A stretch of 64,000 nt of DNA from Thermoleptolyngbya sichuanensis A183 (GTDB lineage: Bacteria > Cyanobacteriota > Cyanobacteriia > Elainellales > Elainellaceae). Position numbers and translations under genes: made by a program. How positions within the stretch are numbered: position 1 is the stretch's first letter; each line of letters starts with the position of its first letter. Shown here one piece after another: positions 8,817 to 18,393 of this stretch. A model generated the notes under the pieces. That model made no database searches. It saw only the letters and a list, made by a program, of their open reading frames with translations, and was not told the origin of the DNA. Location: contig NZ_CP053661.1 in assembly GCF_013177315.1 (NCBI RefSeq), positions 3,782,001-3,846,000 of the forward strand, in the 5' to 3' direction.

Positions 8817-9449
8817 ATGTTGAAAGCGTCTGAGGTAATGTCCAAAGAAGTAGCGACCATTCGCGGCTCAGCCACGGTCTATGAAGCCGTCAAGCTGATG
8901 AAGGAAAAGGCGACCCGGACGCTGATTGTGGAACTGCGCCACAGCCAGGATGCCTATGGCATTGTGACTGAAACGGACGTGGTGTACAAAGTCGTCGCCT
9001 ACGGCCTCGACCCAGCGCGGGTGCGCGTGTTTGAAATTATGACCAAGCCCTGCATCGTGGTGAATCCTGATCTGGGTGTGGAATATGTTGCGCGGCTATT
9101 TGCCAATACGGGCATTCACAGCGCTCCGGTGATTCAGGGCGGGCTGCTGGGGCTGATTACGCTGAACGACATCCTGACCAAGGGCGACTTTGTGGAACAG
9201 CCCAAGGCCGTGCTGCTGGAAAACCAACTGCAAGAGGCGATCGCCCATGCCCGACAGGTCTGCGCCGCCAAAGGCATCGACTCGCCAGACTGCGCTGCGG
9301 CGTGGGACATTGTGGAAGAATTGCGAGCCGAAGCCGCCCACCAAAAAGCCAATCGCACCTACGGCGATATCACAGGCGGCAAGTCTGCCTTTGAGCAATA
9401 CTGCGAAGAGAACCCCGACGCACCCGAAGCGCGAATGTATGATTCGTAA
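8817..9449 (+). CDS. CBS-CP12 fusion protein
   Basis: 210 residues. Two CBS motifs span about residues 5-125, ending GLITLNDILTKGDF. A CP12 domain follows at about 135-210, with CAAKGIDSPDCAAAWDIVEE containing the CP12 core AWDIVEEL. CP12 is the small disordered redox switch that binds GAPDH and phosphoribulokinase and silences the Calvin cycle in the dark. CBS pairs usually bind adenosine nucleotides, so the fusion may couple energy charge to carbon fixation. The N-terminal Cys pair is intact. In the C-terminal hairpin the first Cys is present (QYCEENP), but the second position is Ala (PEARMYDS instead of a usual ECRxYD). ATG 8817 has AGGAAAGA just upstream; the frame runs further up without support. 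Confidence 0.9.
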   Translation: MLKASEVMSKEVATIRGSATVYEAVKLMKEKATRTLIVELRHSQDAYGIVTETDVVYKVVAYGLDPARVRVFEIMTKPCIVVNPDLGVEYVARLFANTGIHSAPVIQGGLLGLITLNDILTKGDFVEQPKAVLLENQLQEAIAHARQVCAAKGIDSPDCAAAWDIVEELRAEAAHQKANRTYGDITGGKSAFEQYCEENPDAPEARMYDS

Positions 9450-9462
9450 TTGGAATTCGTAC

Positions 9463-9550
9463 GGACTTACGCACTTGCGATAAGTTTGCTGGGTTTTGGA
9501 CGATTTCTCGCGGGCTGTGCCCGCGAGAAATCGTCCAACTGCGTGAGTCC
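9463..9550. repeat. Dispersed hairpin repeat, family B, copy 1
   Basis: Outer inverted ends GGACTTACGCAC and GCGTGAGTCC enclose a long stem: GGACGATTTCTCGCGGGC pairs with GCCCGCGAGAAATCGTCC around a 3-base loop. It sits between two convergent genes (CBS-CP12 and the kinase), so its hairpin could also act as a shared terminator. Other good copies are at 16476, 30872, 46771 and 61554. Confidence 0.85.
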
Positions 9551-9560
9551 TACCAAAATC

Positions 9561-12500
9561 TCAGATCAGCGGGATCCGAATGATAAACGTTGTGCCCTTG
9601 CCCACTTCCGATTCGCATTCCAGACTGCCGCCGTGACGCTGCACGACAATCTGGTAGCTGATGGACAGCCCTAGCCCTGTGCCTTTGCCAACGGGCTTGG
9701 TGGTAAAGAACGGATCAAACAGGCGATCGCGCGTTTCGGCAGAGATGCCCGGGCCGTTGTCGGCAATGCGAATGACAACGCAGCCAGTTGGCTCTGGCGA
9801 CTGAGAGGGTGCGGGTTCGGCGGGCGGTGCGAGGGCGATCGCGGGCTGCGGCACAAACTCGGTCGAGATGGTAATCCGGCGTGGCGGGGGGCACTCTTCT
9901 AGCGCGTCGATCGCGTTCACCAGAATGTTCATAAACACCTGGTTTAACTGACCCGCATAGCATTCCACTTTGGGCAGCGATCCGTATTCTTTTTCAACGT
10001 CAATTCCTGTTCCTTCGGCGTGATTTTTTAGGCGATTTTGCAGGATCAACAGCGTGCTGTCAATGCCTTCGTGAATATCCACGGGCTTTTTCTCTGCTTC
10101 GTCGAGCCGAGAAAAGTTTCGCAGCGACAGCACAATCTGACGAATCCGGTCTGCGCCAATTTTCATCGAGGTCATCAGCTTGGGCAGATCGTCGGCAATA
10201 AAGTCTAGGTCGATCGACTGGAGCGCCTGAGCCACCTCATCCGGCGGATCGGGGATGTGATTTTGATACAGATTCAACAGATGCAGCAGGTCTTTGGTGT
10301 AGTTGTTGGCGTGAACCAAATTGCCATTGATGAAATTCACCGGATTGTTGATTTCGTGGGCAATGCCCGCCACCATCTGCCCCAGGCTGGACATTTTTTC
10401 GGACTGGATCAGGTGCGCCTGGGTCTGCTGGAGGTGCTGCAATGTCTGGCTGAGCTGGGCGGCTTGGGCTTCGGCGGCGATCGCCGCTTCTCGGCTGTGG
10501 GCATACAACTCCGCTTGGTCAATGGCGATCGCCACCTGGTCGGCAACGGCTTGCAGCAGTTCCACCTCGCTGTCTGTCCAGGCGCGGGGGCTGCTGTGGT
10601 AGCAGGCGATCGCCCCCAACTTGTGCGATCGCGTCTCTAGGGGCATCAGCAGATGAGCCACCGCATCGGCCCGGTTCAGCACCTCTAGCAAGCCCGGTTC
10701 CACCGCTCCGGGCCGCCCGTCGGCAATCCGCACCATTTCCAGATTCAGCACCTTTTCACCCAGCACCCGCCCCGGCCCCAGCGGATAGTCGCCCAGCAGG
10801 CTGAGCAGCGCCGGATTGCGGGCTTCGTGAGTAATCTCCAGCCGCGTTGCCTCCAGCGTCGAGCGACACCAGAGAAACTGGCAGCGATCCACTTGGAGCA
10901 GCGACCACACCTCACTCACCGTTGTTTCCAAGATCGCCTCCAGATCCAGCGACGCGCGAATCTGGCTGGCCAGGCGAAACAGCAGCGCCTCCCGCCGACT
11001 CAGCAACTCCTCTCGCGCCAGCGTCCGGTCGATGGCAACGGCGAGACTGTTGGAAATCCAGCCCAGGGTTTTATGCACCGTTTGGGCAAAGGGCAGATGG
11101 CTAAACAGCGCCATGACCCCGATTAAGCGATCCTCTGTGACCAGCGGGTAAGCCGCAAAGCCAACTATGCGCTCTTGCTCCAGCCAGTCTTTGGAGCCGA
11201 TACACATATCATTTAGCACGTTGTCGGTGAGGTAGGGCTGCCGCGTTTGGGCAGCGTAGCCAATCACCGAAATGCCAATGGGAATGCGGTTTTGAAACTC
11301 CTTGGGGCAAGAGTAACCGCCTGTGCTGGCTTGTAGCTCTAGCAGCCGCGTTTCGGGATTAAGCGTCCACACGTAGGCCGAGTGCGCGTCGAGATACTGC
11401 ACGAGTTGGGCCGTGCAGCGCTTCAGGATGTCAATAACAGTGCCGCCCTGGGATAGGGTTACGCCGACGGCCGCGCCCAGTTCCGCCAAGTGCGATCGCG
11501 CTTTGAGTTCCTGCTCTGCTTCTTTGCGCTCCGTGATGTCCGTTCGCAGGGCGATATAACGCTGAGGCTTGCCTGTCTCATCGAGAATCGGCACGATGGT
11601 CGTATCCACCCAGTAGAGGATATTGTTCTTAGCCCGGTTGCAAATTTCGCCGCGCCACACATTGCCAGAGGATATGGTCTGCCACATATCCCGGAAAAAC
11701 TCCCGCGAGTGATAGCCAGAGCTAATCAGCCGATGATCTTGCCCGATTAGCTCCTCGCGAGAATACCAGGAGATTTCGCAGAATTTATCGTTGGCGTAGA
11801 GGATCTTGCCCTGAGGGTCGGTAACGGCGGCGATGGAGTGCTGATTTAGCGCGAAGGCCAGGTCAGAAAGCAAGTCGTACTGCGGCGGTTTGGGATCGAG
11901 CGGCGCATCTGCCGAAACTTCGCTGGCAGTGGCGCACAAGAGCTGGCGGTCTTGCAGCGGCCCAATGCGCCACTGGAGCCGATGATAGCTGCCGTCGCGG
12001 TGGCGGCATCGGTTTTGAAAGGTGACTTTCTTCCCTTTGGCGACGACTTTTTGAATGTGGTTGAGGGTGATTTCCCAGTCGTCGGGATGGATAAATTCTA
12101 GGAACGGCTTGGCCATGAGTTCTGCTGCGGTATAGCCCAGCAGCTTGCGCCAGGCGGGGTTGAGCCGCTTGAGGTAGCCGTCTGCGCCCATCACGCAGGC
12201 CAGATGGGCCGATAGGGAAAACAGCAGCTTTTGCTCGGTTTCGGCGGCGTGGTGCTGGGCAATCGCCTCTGTCAGAGCCGCCGTGCGCCGCCGTAGCTCA
12301 AGTTGAGCAATGACCTGTCGCGCCAGCAGCCGCAAGCCGTCCATCAGCCCTTCCGATGGATTTCCCGGCTCCCAGCCCATCACCGCCAGTACGCCCAGCG
12401 CCGCCCCCGCCGGACTCAGCAGCGGCACGCCAGCATAGAAACGTACCGCAGGCGTACCCACGGTGATCGGCTCAAATACAAACCGCTCATCCTGCTGCAA

Positions 12501-12782
12501 GTCTATCACCAGCAGACCGTCTTCGGCGGCCAGCGTGCTGTCCAGGCACACCAGCGGATGGCAGGGCGTGTTTTCGGGCCAGCCCGTCAGCGCCTTCAGC
12601 CAATAGCGGTCTTCGCCTGCCAGCGCCGAACTGTCGCCTCGCAAAAAGGCGATCAGCCCCACCGACACGCCTCCTAACTGCGCTGCCAACCGCGCCAGCC
12701 CATCAAACCCCTCTTCGGGCGTGCTGTCTAAAATGTTGTACTGACGCAGCACATCGAGCGTAGCAAAGTCGGGAACTGGCAT
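9561..12782 (-). CDS. Multi-sensor histidine kinase (GAF-PAS-PAS-GAF-GAF-HisKA-HATPase)
   Basis: A 1073-residue soluble kinase with no membrane segment. A GAF domain occupies about residues 12-165. PAS domains lie at about 190-290 and 300-415, the second ending [14 protein letters not shown]. Two more GAF domains follow, at about 435-585 and 600-770. The phospho-acceptor region has [20 protein letters not shown] (His near 808). The ATPase has the N box [12 protein letters not shown], the G1 box IADNGPGIS and the G2 box [10 protein letters not shown]. This cyanobacterial HisKA variant is the same type as in the kinase at 59543. No receiver is fused and no regulator gene is adjacent, so the partner is unknown. 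It converges on the CBS-CP12 gene. Confidence 0.92.
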   Translation of the reverse strand: MPVPDFATLDVLRQYNILDSTPEEGFDGLARLAAQLGGVSVGLIAFLRGDSSALAGEDRYWLKALTGWPENTPCHPLVCLDSTLAAEDGLLVIDLQQDERFVFEPITVGTPAVRFYAGVPLLSPAGAALGVLAVMGWEPGNPSEGLMDGLRLLARQVIAQLELRRRTAALTEAIAQHHAAETEQKLLFSLSAHLACVMGADGYLKRLNPAWRKLLGYTAAELMAKPFLEFIHPDDWEITLNHIQKVVAKGKKVTFQNRCRHRDGSYHRLQWRIGPLQDRQLLCATASEVSADAPLDPKPPQYDLLSDLAFALNQHSIAAVTDPQGKILYANDKFCEISWYSREELIGQDHRLISSGYHSREFFRDMWQTISSGNVWRGEICNRAKNNILYWVDTTIVPILDETGKPQRYIALRTDITERKEAEQELKARSHLAELGAAVGVTLSQGGTVIDILKRCTAQLVQYLDAHSAYVWTLNPETRLLELQASTGGYSCPKEFQNRIPIGISVIGYAAQTRQPYLTDNVLNDMCIGSKDWLEQERIVGFAAYPLVTEDRLIGVMALFSHLPFAQTVHKTLGWISNSLAVAIDRTLAREELLSRREALLFRLASQIRASLDLEAILETTVSEVWSLLQVDRCQFLWCRSTLEATRLEITHEARNPALLSLLGDYPLGPGRVLGEKVLNLEMVRIADGRPGAVEPGLLEVLNRADAVAHLLMPLETRSHKLGAIACYHSSPRAWTDSEVELLQAVADQVAIAIDQAELYAHSREAAIAAEAQAAQLSQTLQHLQQTQAHLIQSEKMSSLGQMVAGIAHEINNPVNFINGNLVHANNYTKDLLHLLNLYQNHIPDPPDEVAQALQSIDLDFIADDLPKLMTSMKIGADRIRQIVLSLRNFSRLDEAEKKPVDIHEGIDSTLLILQNRLKNHAEGTGIDVEKEYGSLPKVECYAGQLNQVFMNILVNAIDALEECPPPRRITISTEFVPQPAIALAPPAEPAPSQSPEPTGCVVIRIADNGPGISAETRDRLFDPFFTTKPVGKGTGLGLSISYQIVVQRHGGSLECESEVGKGTTFIIRIPLI

Positions 12783-12878
12783 AGTTGTGGCACGGAAAGC
12801 AAGAGAAATGAGGGGCGGATAGGCGACGGGCTGCGAACCTGTGAAGCGACGGAAAACTTTTGACTCAGCTCAGTACTA

Positions 12879-12966
12879 GACTCATACACTTGCGATCAGT
12901 TTTCTGGACTTTGGATGGTTTCTTGCGGGCGTGACCCGTAAGAAGTCCTCCCACTGCATAAGTGCC
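12879..12966. repeat. Degenerate copy of hairpin repeat family B
   Basis: GACTCATACACTTGCGATCA, then a decayed stem (GGATGGTTTCTTGCGGGC against GACCCGTAAGAAGTCCTCC) and CTGCATAAGTGCC align with family B over the whole length. Several stem mismatches show it is an old copy. It lies between two minus-strand kinase genes. Confidence 0.6.
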
Positions 12967-13052
12967 CCATATTTTCTAAAATACCAGCGCCAGAAGAGGG
13001 GACAAAGCCCCCAATCGCTCATCTTTCCTAGAGTTCCCTTACCTCTGGAAGA

Positions 13053-16000
13053 CTATACAGTGGATTGGGGGGCTGCCTGGTGGGGCGGAGCAACGGGCAG
13101 CACGACGGTGAAACAGGTTTGTCGGGCGGCACTGGCGACCTGAATGCTGCCACCCAGATGTTCTGTCATTTTTTGCACCAAAGCCAGCCCCAGCCCTGTG
13201 CCCCCTTGTTTCCAGCGGTCGATGCCAGGGACGCGATAGAACTTCTCAAAAATATGGTCTAGCGCCTCGGTGGGGATTTCCACACCAGAGTTGCAGACAC
13301 GCAGCACAAAAAAGCCTGAATTAGACGAGTAAAGAGAGGCGAAATTTTGCGCTGAGGCGAGATTTGGGGCAGCAGCGAAGGGCTTGAGGGCAAACGGGCG
13401 ATCGCCCCCGGTCGCTTTGGCTATCGTTTCAGTCGTCGTTTCAGCCGTCGTTTCAGTCATCACAGCAGTTTCGCAGTCAAACGGGCCGACAGCGCAAGCA
13501 GCCACCCGAATTTTTTCACCGGGCGGTGTGTATTTGCAGGCATTGTTGAGCAGTTCTGTCAAAATGCGCTCCAGGCAGGCTGGGTCGGACGTGATGACGG
13601 GCAGCTTGTCGGAAATTTCAATCTGCAAAGTCTGCTGGCGGTTGCGGATGCGCTCCTGAAACGACTCGACAATGTGCAGCACCCAGTCCTGGAGGGAGAT
13701 GGGTTCCAGCTCAAGGGCCTGTGTCCCGGAGGCGAGGCGCTGTAAATCGAGCAGGTCGTTGATTAAATTAGCCTCACGTTCGCACTCCGCTTCTAAAATC
13801 TTTAGATATTGCTCGCGCCGCTCGTTGTGCTGCGACAGTTTCAGCATATTGATCGCCATTTTAATATTGGTAATCGGGGTTCGCAGTTCGTGAGAGACGG
13901 TGCTGAGAAAATCGTCCTTGAGCAGGTTCAAGTCTTCCAGTGCCTTGAGCTGAATTTGGGCCGCTTCATATAGCCGCGCCTGCCGCAGGGCGATCGCACA
14001 CTGGCTGGCCACCTGCTGCACCAGCCGCACCTCTGGCTCCTCAAAGCATTCGCCCTGCGGCTTAAATAGCCATAGATCCCCCAACACGCCCTGATCGTCC
14101 CAAATTGGATGGGCCAGCACCGTCATCATGCAGGCAGTGGGGCGGACTGGATGGGGCAGCGCGGCGCAAAACTGGCAGGATTCTCCCCGCAGCAGCAAAC
14201 CATGAACCTCAGAAAACTCGTTGGGAATGGCAAAGCTCGTGCCCAGCGCCGACGGCAGGGCAACTGTATATTCGTACTGAATTGTCGAATACTTCTGGTC
14301 GGCACTGTAGAGCGCTGCATCACAACAGAGGAGGTTTAGCTCTTGCCCCAGCGCCTGCACCGCCGTCTGCAAAATCTGTGACTCGTCCAGGCTGTCGCGC
14401 ACGCTGTCGGTAATGCGCCTGACCAATGCTTCGTAGCTCAGCGCCTGCTGAATCGCGCCAAACTGCTGGGTCAGCGTTTTGCCCATCGTTCTAAAGTTTT
14501 TGACCAGAAACGCGAGTTCGGTGATCTGGCTGTCGGGCCAGTCGATGGGCTGCCCAGCCAGCAGCTTGTCGGGTAGATTGGTCGTTACCTGGGCAAGCCG
14601 GGACAGGGGGCGCACCATCCGCTGGCTCACCAGCGCCGACACCAGCAGCGCCAGCAGCGCGATCGCCAGCAGCAGCGCCAAATTTCGAGAGTAGATGCTC
14701 TGGATATTTCGCATATCCGGCTGGGCAGAAGCCATGACTTCCAGCGTCCAGGGCAGGCCTACATCCACAGGCACTTCCTGCACAAAGGAGGAGTTGATCC
14801 AGCGCACCATGATGGGCCGGTGTTTGTCGGGAAATAGCTGGTAGAAATGCTCATCCAGTTGCTCAATGCTGCTATTCTCCGGCAGTTGCAGCAGCGAACC
14901 GGGTGGGCGATCGCCCTGCGTACTTAACACCACTACCTGCCGCCGCCCAATGAGCGTGAGATCCAAATCCTGGTCGCCAGCGCTCTGTCGCAGCAGGGAC
15001 TCGACTCGATCGAGCGTCAGTTCACTGGTGATTAGTCCTTCAACCTGCCCATCCCGTACAATGGGAAAATTCCAGATGACATAGGGCGGCGAACCAGACA
15101 CCACATCCGACAGAATCGGCTGGAGTGTCTGTCGAGCCAGGGCTGCATAGGGGCTTAGTGGGGCGATCGCCGCGTCGAATGCTTTACCAAACGGCTCATC
15201 AAACGCTTCATCAGACCGATTGCTCGATCGCGATCTGTTGTGGCTGGAAACCAGCAGCCGCCCCTCCCGATTCCACACCTGCACTTGGCGCAGATCAGGC
15301 AGCAGCCGTTGGGTCGATTCGAGATGGTGCTGCAAATGCTCCAGATCCGTCTTGTGATACTGCACGACTTGCAGCGCTAGTTCGTTCGCCGACCGCAGAT
15401 TTTCCTGATGCCACGACCGCAGCGCTGCCACGGCATAGCCCGATACCCGACTGAGATCGGCCCGGGCTTCGGCCCGAATATTGTCCACCACATCGCGGCT
15501 GGCAAGCACAATCAGCAGCAGCGTCGGAAAAAAGACAAACGCCACCAGCAGGTTAAACAAGGTTTGCTGAACAGCGAGAGAGTTGATGGCGCTGGGTCGA
15601 TTTAGCCAGCGGTGGATGGGCAAATAGGTCATCAATAGGCTGGCAACCAGCGCATTGAAGATGCCATTCACAGGCTGCTTGAGCAAAATGATTTGCACCT
15701 GGAAGGGGTCGGCCTGCAACACGCCCGCATAGAAAAACCAGCCCAGGGGAACCCCGATCAGCAGCCAGAAGAGTCCATCCAGCAGCACGATGTTTGGACG
15801 GTTTGTGGGGCGATCGCCATAAAACAAAACACCCACAAACAGCGCCTCCAGCGTAAAAACCACGCCCGCGTAGAAATGTCCCCACAGAAAGTAGGTACAA
15901 ACACCACTCAGCGCCCCTGCCAACACGCCCCACCGAACCCCATAAAACCCCACCACCAGCCACACGGCAATGGAGCCAAAAATCAGGTCAATGTTAAAAA

Positions 16001-16121
16001 ACAGGTTCCATCGCGCCAGATTGCCCAGATAGCTAGCGACAAGCAAAATCAACAGACCCAGAAGACTTCTGCGCCGGAGAGGGAAACCAGTGAGTTGCCT
16101 CAGTTGACGCTTTAGCCCCAT
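13053..16121 (-). CDS. Membrane-bound sensor histidine kinase (MASE-like TM region, sensor loop, HAMP, GAF, HisKA, HATPase)
   Basis: About 1022 residues. An N-terminal block of six or so membrane helices (about 15-190) is followed by another helix near 200. A periplasmic sensor region runs from about 220 to 475 and a helix (LALLLAIALLALLVSALVSQ) to about 500. A HAMP-type linker comes next, a GAF-like domain at about 570-735, then HisKA with FLSTVSHELRTPITNIKMAI (His near 742) and an HATPase ending GGTGLGLALVQKM. The ATPase domain carries an unusual low-complexity insert of about 55 residues (Thr/Glu then Ala/Phe) between the N box and G1 box. ATG 16121 is preferred; TTG 16139 is also in frame. 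No receiver is fused. Confidence 0.9.
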   Translation of the reverse strand: MGLKRQLRQLTGFPLRRRSLLGLLILLVASYLGNLARWNLFFNIDLIFGSIAVWLVVGFYGVRWGVLAGALSGVCTYFLWGHFYAGVVFTLEALFVGVLFYGDRPTNRPNIVLLDGLFWLLIGVPLGWFFYAGVLQADPFQVQIILLKQPVNGIFNALVASLLMTYLPIHRWLNRPSAINSLAVQQTLFNLLVAFVFFPTLLLIVLASRDVVDNIRAEARADLSRVSGYAVAALRSWHQENLRSANELALQVVQYHKTDLEHLQHHLESTQRLLPDLRQVQVWNREGRLLVSSHNRSRSSNRSDEAFDEPFGKAFDAAIAPLSPYAALARQTLQPILSDVVSGSPPYVIWNFPIVRDGQVEGLITSELTLDRVESLLRQSAGDQDLDLTLIGRRQVVVLSTQGDRPPGSLLQLPENSSIEQLDEHFYQLFPDKHRPIMVRWINSSFVQEVPVDVGLPWTLEVMASAQPDMRNIQSIYSRNLALLLAIALLALLVSALVSQRMVRPLSRLAQVTTNLPDKLLAGQPIDWPDSQITELAFLVKNFRTMGKTLTQQFGAIQQALSYEALVRRITDSVRDSLDESQILQTAVQALGQELNLLCCDAALYSADQKYSTIQYEYTVALPSALGTSFAIPNEFSEVHGLLLRGESCQFCAALPHPVRPTACMMTVLAHPIWDDQGVLGDLWLFKPQGECFEEPEVRLVQQVASQCAIALRQARLYEAAQIQLKALEDLNLLKDDFLSTVSHELRTPITNIKMAINMLKLSQHNERREQYLKILEAECEREANLINDLLDLQRLASGTQALELEPISLQDWVLHIVESFQERIRNRQQTLQIEISDKLPVITSDPACLERILTELLNNACKYTPPGEKIRVAACAVGPFDCETAVMTETTAETTTETIAKATGGDRPFALKPFAAAPNLASAQNFASLYSSNSGFFVLRVCNSGVEIPTEALDHIFEKFYRVPGIDRWKQGGTGLGLALVQKMTEHLGGSIQVASAARQTCFTVVLPVAPPHQAAPQSTV

Positions 16122-16475
16122 ATCATCTGCCCTGTCCAATAGGCTTTACAGCATCTACCCCCGCCACTCAGCATTTCTTTGCAGTTCGCTCTTTGGGGAA
16201 TGTGCGAGCGCCAGCATAAAGCATCAAAGCCTATGAAATGGTGTGTTACGGCTACGGCCTAACAGCACCCTGCGATGCGCCTATAGTGTGCTTAGAGTGC
16301 GCCTAGAGTGCGATGTATTATCGCCTACGCACTAATCGCCTCAGCACTAATCGCCTACGCAGTGAATCTGCGATCGCACGCTGCTGTTTCTATATAACCC
16401 CAGGTGGCTTGCGGAATCTGCATTTACAAGTGGGTCTGTTTCAAAAGTTGATTTTTAGGCCAGGTTTTTCAATGC
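16122..16475. other. Intergenic DNA with short direct repeats
   Basis: No gene recognised. Bases 16290-16365 contain several near-repeats: AGTGTGCTTAGAGTGCGCCT followed by AGAGTGCGATG, and ATCGCCTACGCACTA alternating with ATCGCCTCAGCACTA. They look like local slippage products. A reading frame running through here into the family B repeat is not credible as a gene. Confidence 0.45.
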
Positions 16476-16568
16476 TAGGACTTACGCAGTTGGACGATTT
16501 CTCACGGGCTGTGCCCGTGAGAAATCGTCCAAAACCTGGAAAATTTCATTTCAAGTGCGTAAGTCCTA
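16476..16568. repeat. Dispersed hairpin repeat, family B, copy 3
   Basis: Perfect outer inverted repeat TAGGACTTACGCA / TGCGTAAGTCCTA. The stem GGACGATTTCTCACGGGC pairs fully with GCCCGTGAGAAATCGTCC. Relative to copy 1, one G-to-A change in the left arm is matched by C-to-T in the right arm. It is inverted relative to copies at 9463, 30872 and 61554. Confidence 0.85.
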
Positions 16569-16713
16569 AATGCATTAATGTAGTCCAGAAACAACCCAGG
16601 ATTCGGAAATCTCTCCTGGGAAATTCGAGCTTTCCATCTGGGCTTGGTATGATCCGCATTATCACAATAAAGGAGTGGATTCGCAGAAATCCCGATTGTT
16701 TAGGGAGACAGCC

Positions 16714-17112
16714 ATGAATCAAAACGGCTATGGGGGGGTGCGGTTTACCCTGTCAGGACTGGGGTTTTGGATAACCTTGCTGGCGATCGCCTGGCTGCTG
16801 GGCATGGTGGGGCTGGGCTGGCTGGTGAAGTCTTTTATCGTGCTGATTGGGCTGCTGATTCTAACGCCCGTGATTGCCTTTTTTGCCTTTCGCTGGTGGC
16901 TCAGCCGCAACCTAGTAGAAGCCCCCTGCCCCGTCTGCGACACTCGCTCCGCAGGCATCAACGGCACCCAACTCCGCTGCCCCAACTGCGGCGAGGCGCT
17001 GCGGGTCGAAAAAGGCGCATTCTATCGCCTCACGCCACCGGGCACGATTGATATACAGGCCGTGGAGATCGAGGCTCGCCCCATTGAAGAAGCAAAGGAT
17101 GAGACGGGCTAG
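16714..17112 (+). CDS. Membrane protein with C-terminal four-cysteine zinc-ribbon-like motif
   Basis: 132 residues. Two adjacent hydrophobic segments lie at about 18-35 and 40-62 (WLLGMVGLGWLVKSFIVLIG and LLILTPVIAFFAFRWW). A compact motif CPVCDT...RCPNCGEAL at about 76-100 has four cysteines in two CxxC pairs, fitting a rubredoxin/zinc-ribbon knuckle. A short acidic tail follows. ATG 16714 has GGGAGA about 7 bases upstream; an in-frame start at 16675 lacks this. No function can be assigned; a membrane-anchored metal knuckle is what the sequence shows. Confidence 0.75.
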   Translation: MNQNGYGGVRFTLSGLGFWITLLAIAWLLGMVGLGWLVKSFIVLIGLLILTPVIAFFAFRWWLSRNLVEAPCPVCDTRSAGINGTQLRCPNCGEALRVEKGAFYRLTPPGTIDIQAVEIEARPIEEAKDETG

Positions 17113-17192
17113 ACGTGCTCGATGGCTGCCGTTTTTGCATGGCTGCCGTTTTTGCAAATTGCAGGAACAGCGCAGCAGCTTGATAAGTTGCT

Positions 17193-17362
17193 AGGCAGTG
17201 TCTTAAGACTTTCTAGGTCGTTGATTGCCCTGAGTCAATCCCCCTAAATCCCCGCGCTTACGCGCCGCTTCGCTAGAAAAAAGGGGGACTTCCGGAGTAG
17301 CTCGGCTCGGTTCCCCGTTAAGGGGGGCTAGAGGGGATCGACGGGTTTTAAAACACGCCCTA
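17193..17362. repeat. Dispersed repeat, family C, copy 1 (about 170 bp)
   Basis: Inverted ends AGGCAGTGTCTTAAGA (left) and TTTTAAAACACGCCCTA (right) enclose the boxes AATCCCCCTAAATCCCC, AAAGGGGGACTTCCGGAGTA, GCTCGGCTCGGTTCCCC and AAGGGGGGCTAGAGGGGATC. The same order of boxes occurs inverted at 25640-25822. It lies between the convergent genes ending at 17112 and 17403. In this copy the sequence CGCGCTTACGCGCCGCTTCGC separates the G-rich arms. Confidence 0.8.
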
Positions 17363-17402
17363 CGCTGCTTAATCCCAAGCGCTAAACCCTAAGCGCTAAA
17401 CC

Positions 17403-18287
17403 CTAAGCGCTGAGATATCGCCGTACAAAAGTTTCCACCGTTTCTAGCTGAATGCCATAGGCAGACTCAAGCTTCTCCACCTCAGCAGGCGTGGTGTAAA
17501 ACTCATTGGCTAGCAGCGTGCGGAAGGTGCCCAGCGATGCTTTTAGCTCTGGATTCACCAGACCAATTGCCGCCCGCAGCCCGTCGATTGCCAGCAGCGG
17601 CGGGTTGATCAAAATCGGCTCCTTTTTGAAGATGCGGGCAAAGATATTGGGAATTTCGCCGCGCTCCAGGATTTCCGGGCCGCCTGCATTGAAAGTCTGC
17701 CTGTGGGCGGCGGGTGTGGTGGCCGAGGCGATCGCCAGTTTGGCCAGATCATCAGTGCTAATAATAGAGGTGCGCGTTTTGGGGTCACCAATCAGCAGAT
17801 ACACGCCGCTCTTGCGAAACTGTTCCGCTAGAGGTAAGAGATTAGACGCAAAGCCAGACGGCCGCAGAATTGTGTAGTTCAGCCCGCTGGCTTGCAGATA
17901 TTTCTCTACTGCTGCCTTTGCTTTGAACACGGGCGCGTCTTCGTAGTTGCGGTCGGCCCCCATGACGGAAATGAAGGTGAAATGCTGCACGCCAGTTGCC
18001 TTCGCCTGGTCGATCAGGTCGATGTTGGCCCGATAGTCGAGCGCCTGGGCCCCGCCACTGGCTTCGTTCGAGCCGTGGGCGCTGATGATATACTGCACAC
18101 CCTGGAGCGCTTTTTGCAGATCGCGTTCCTGGGTCAGATCTCCGATGAAGATTTCTGCGCCGCGCTTTTCCAGTTCACCGTAGCGGGACGTTAGCCGCAC
18201 AAATGCCCGAACGGGTCGCTCTTGCTCGCGCAGTTGCCGAACGATTCGCTTGCCCAGTCCGCCCGTTGCCCCAGTTACCAAAAACAT
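17403..18287 (-). CDS. NmrA/YbjT-like NAD(P)-binding reductase (atypical SDR)
   Basis: 294 residues starting MFLVTGATGGLGKRIVRQLR, an N-terminal Rossmann fold with the TGxxGxxG dinucleotide motif. GAEIFIGDLTQERDLQKAL and the central SVMGADRNYEDAPVFKAKAA follow. The catalytic YxxxK of classical short-chain dehydrogenases is not in its usual form, which is normal for the NmrA-like atypical group. Members include chlorophyll/quinone-related and redox-sensing proteins; the substrate here is unknown. It is alone on the minus strand between two repeat blocks. Confidence 0.85.
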   Translation of the reverse strand: MFLVTGATGGLGKRIVRQLREQERPVRAFVRLTSRYGELEKRGAEIFIGDLTQERDLQKALQGVQYIISAHGSNEASGGAQALDYRANIDLIDQAKATGVQHFTFISVMGADRNYEDAPVFKAKAAVEKYLQASGLNYTILRPSGFASNLLPLAEQFRKSGVYLLIGDPKTRTSIISTDDLAKLAIASATTPAAHRQTFNAGGPEILERGEIPNIFARIFKKEPILINPPLLAIDGLRAAIGLVNPELKASLGTFRTLLANEFYTTPAEVEKLESAYGIQLETVETFVRRYLSA

Positions 18288-18393
18288 ATCGCCTGTCCTG
18301 AATCCTGAACTCTACCTAAACTCTGTACGCTTGCCAGCGCTCTTCCCTGCGCTCTGTGGCTGCTGTGTCCACACAACTTTTCTATGCTTGAGC

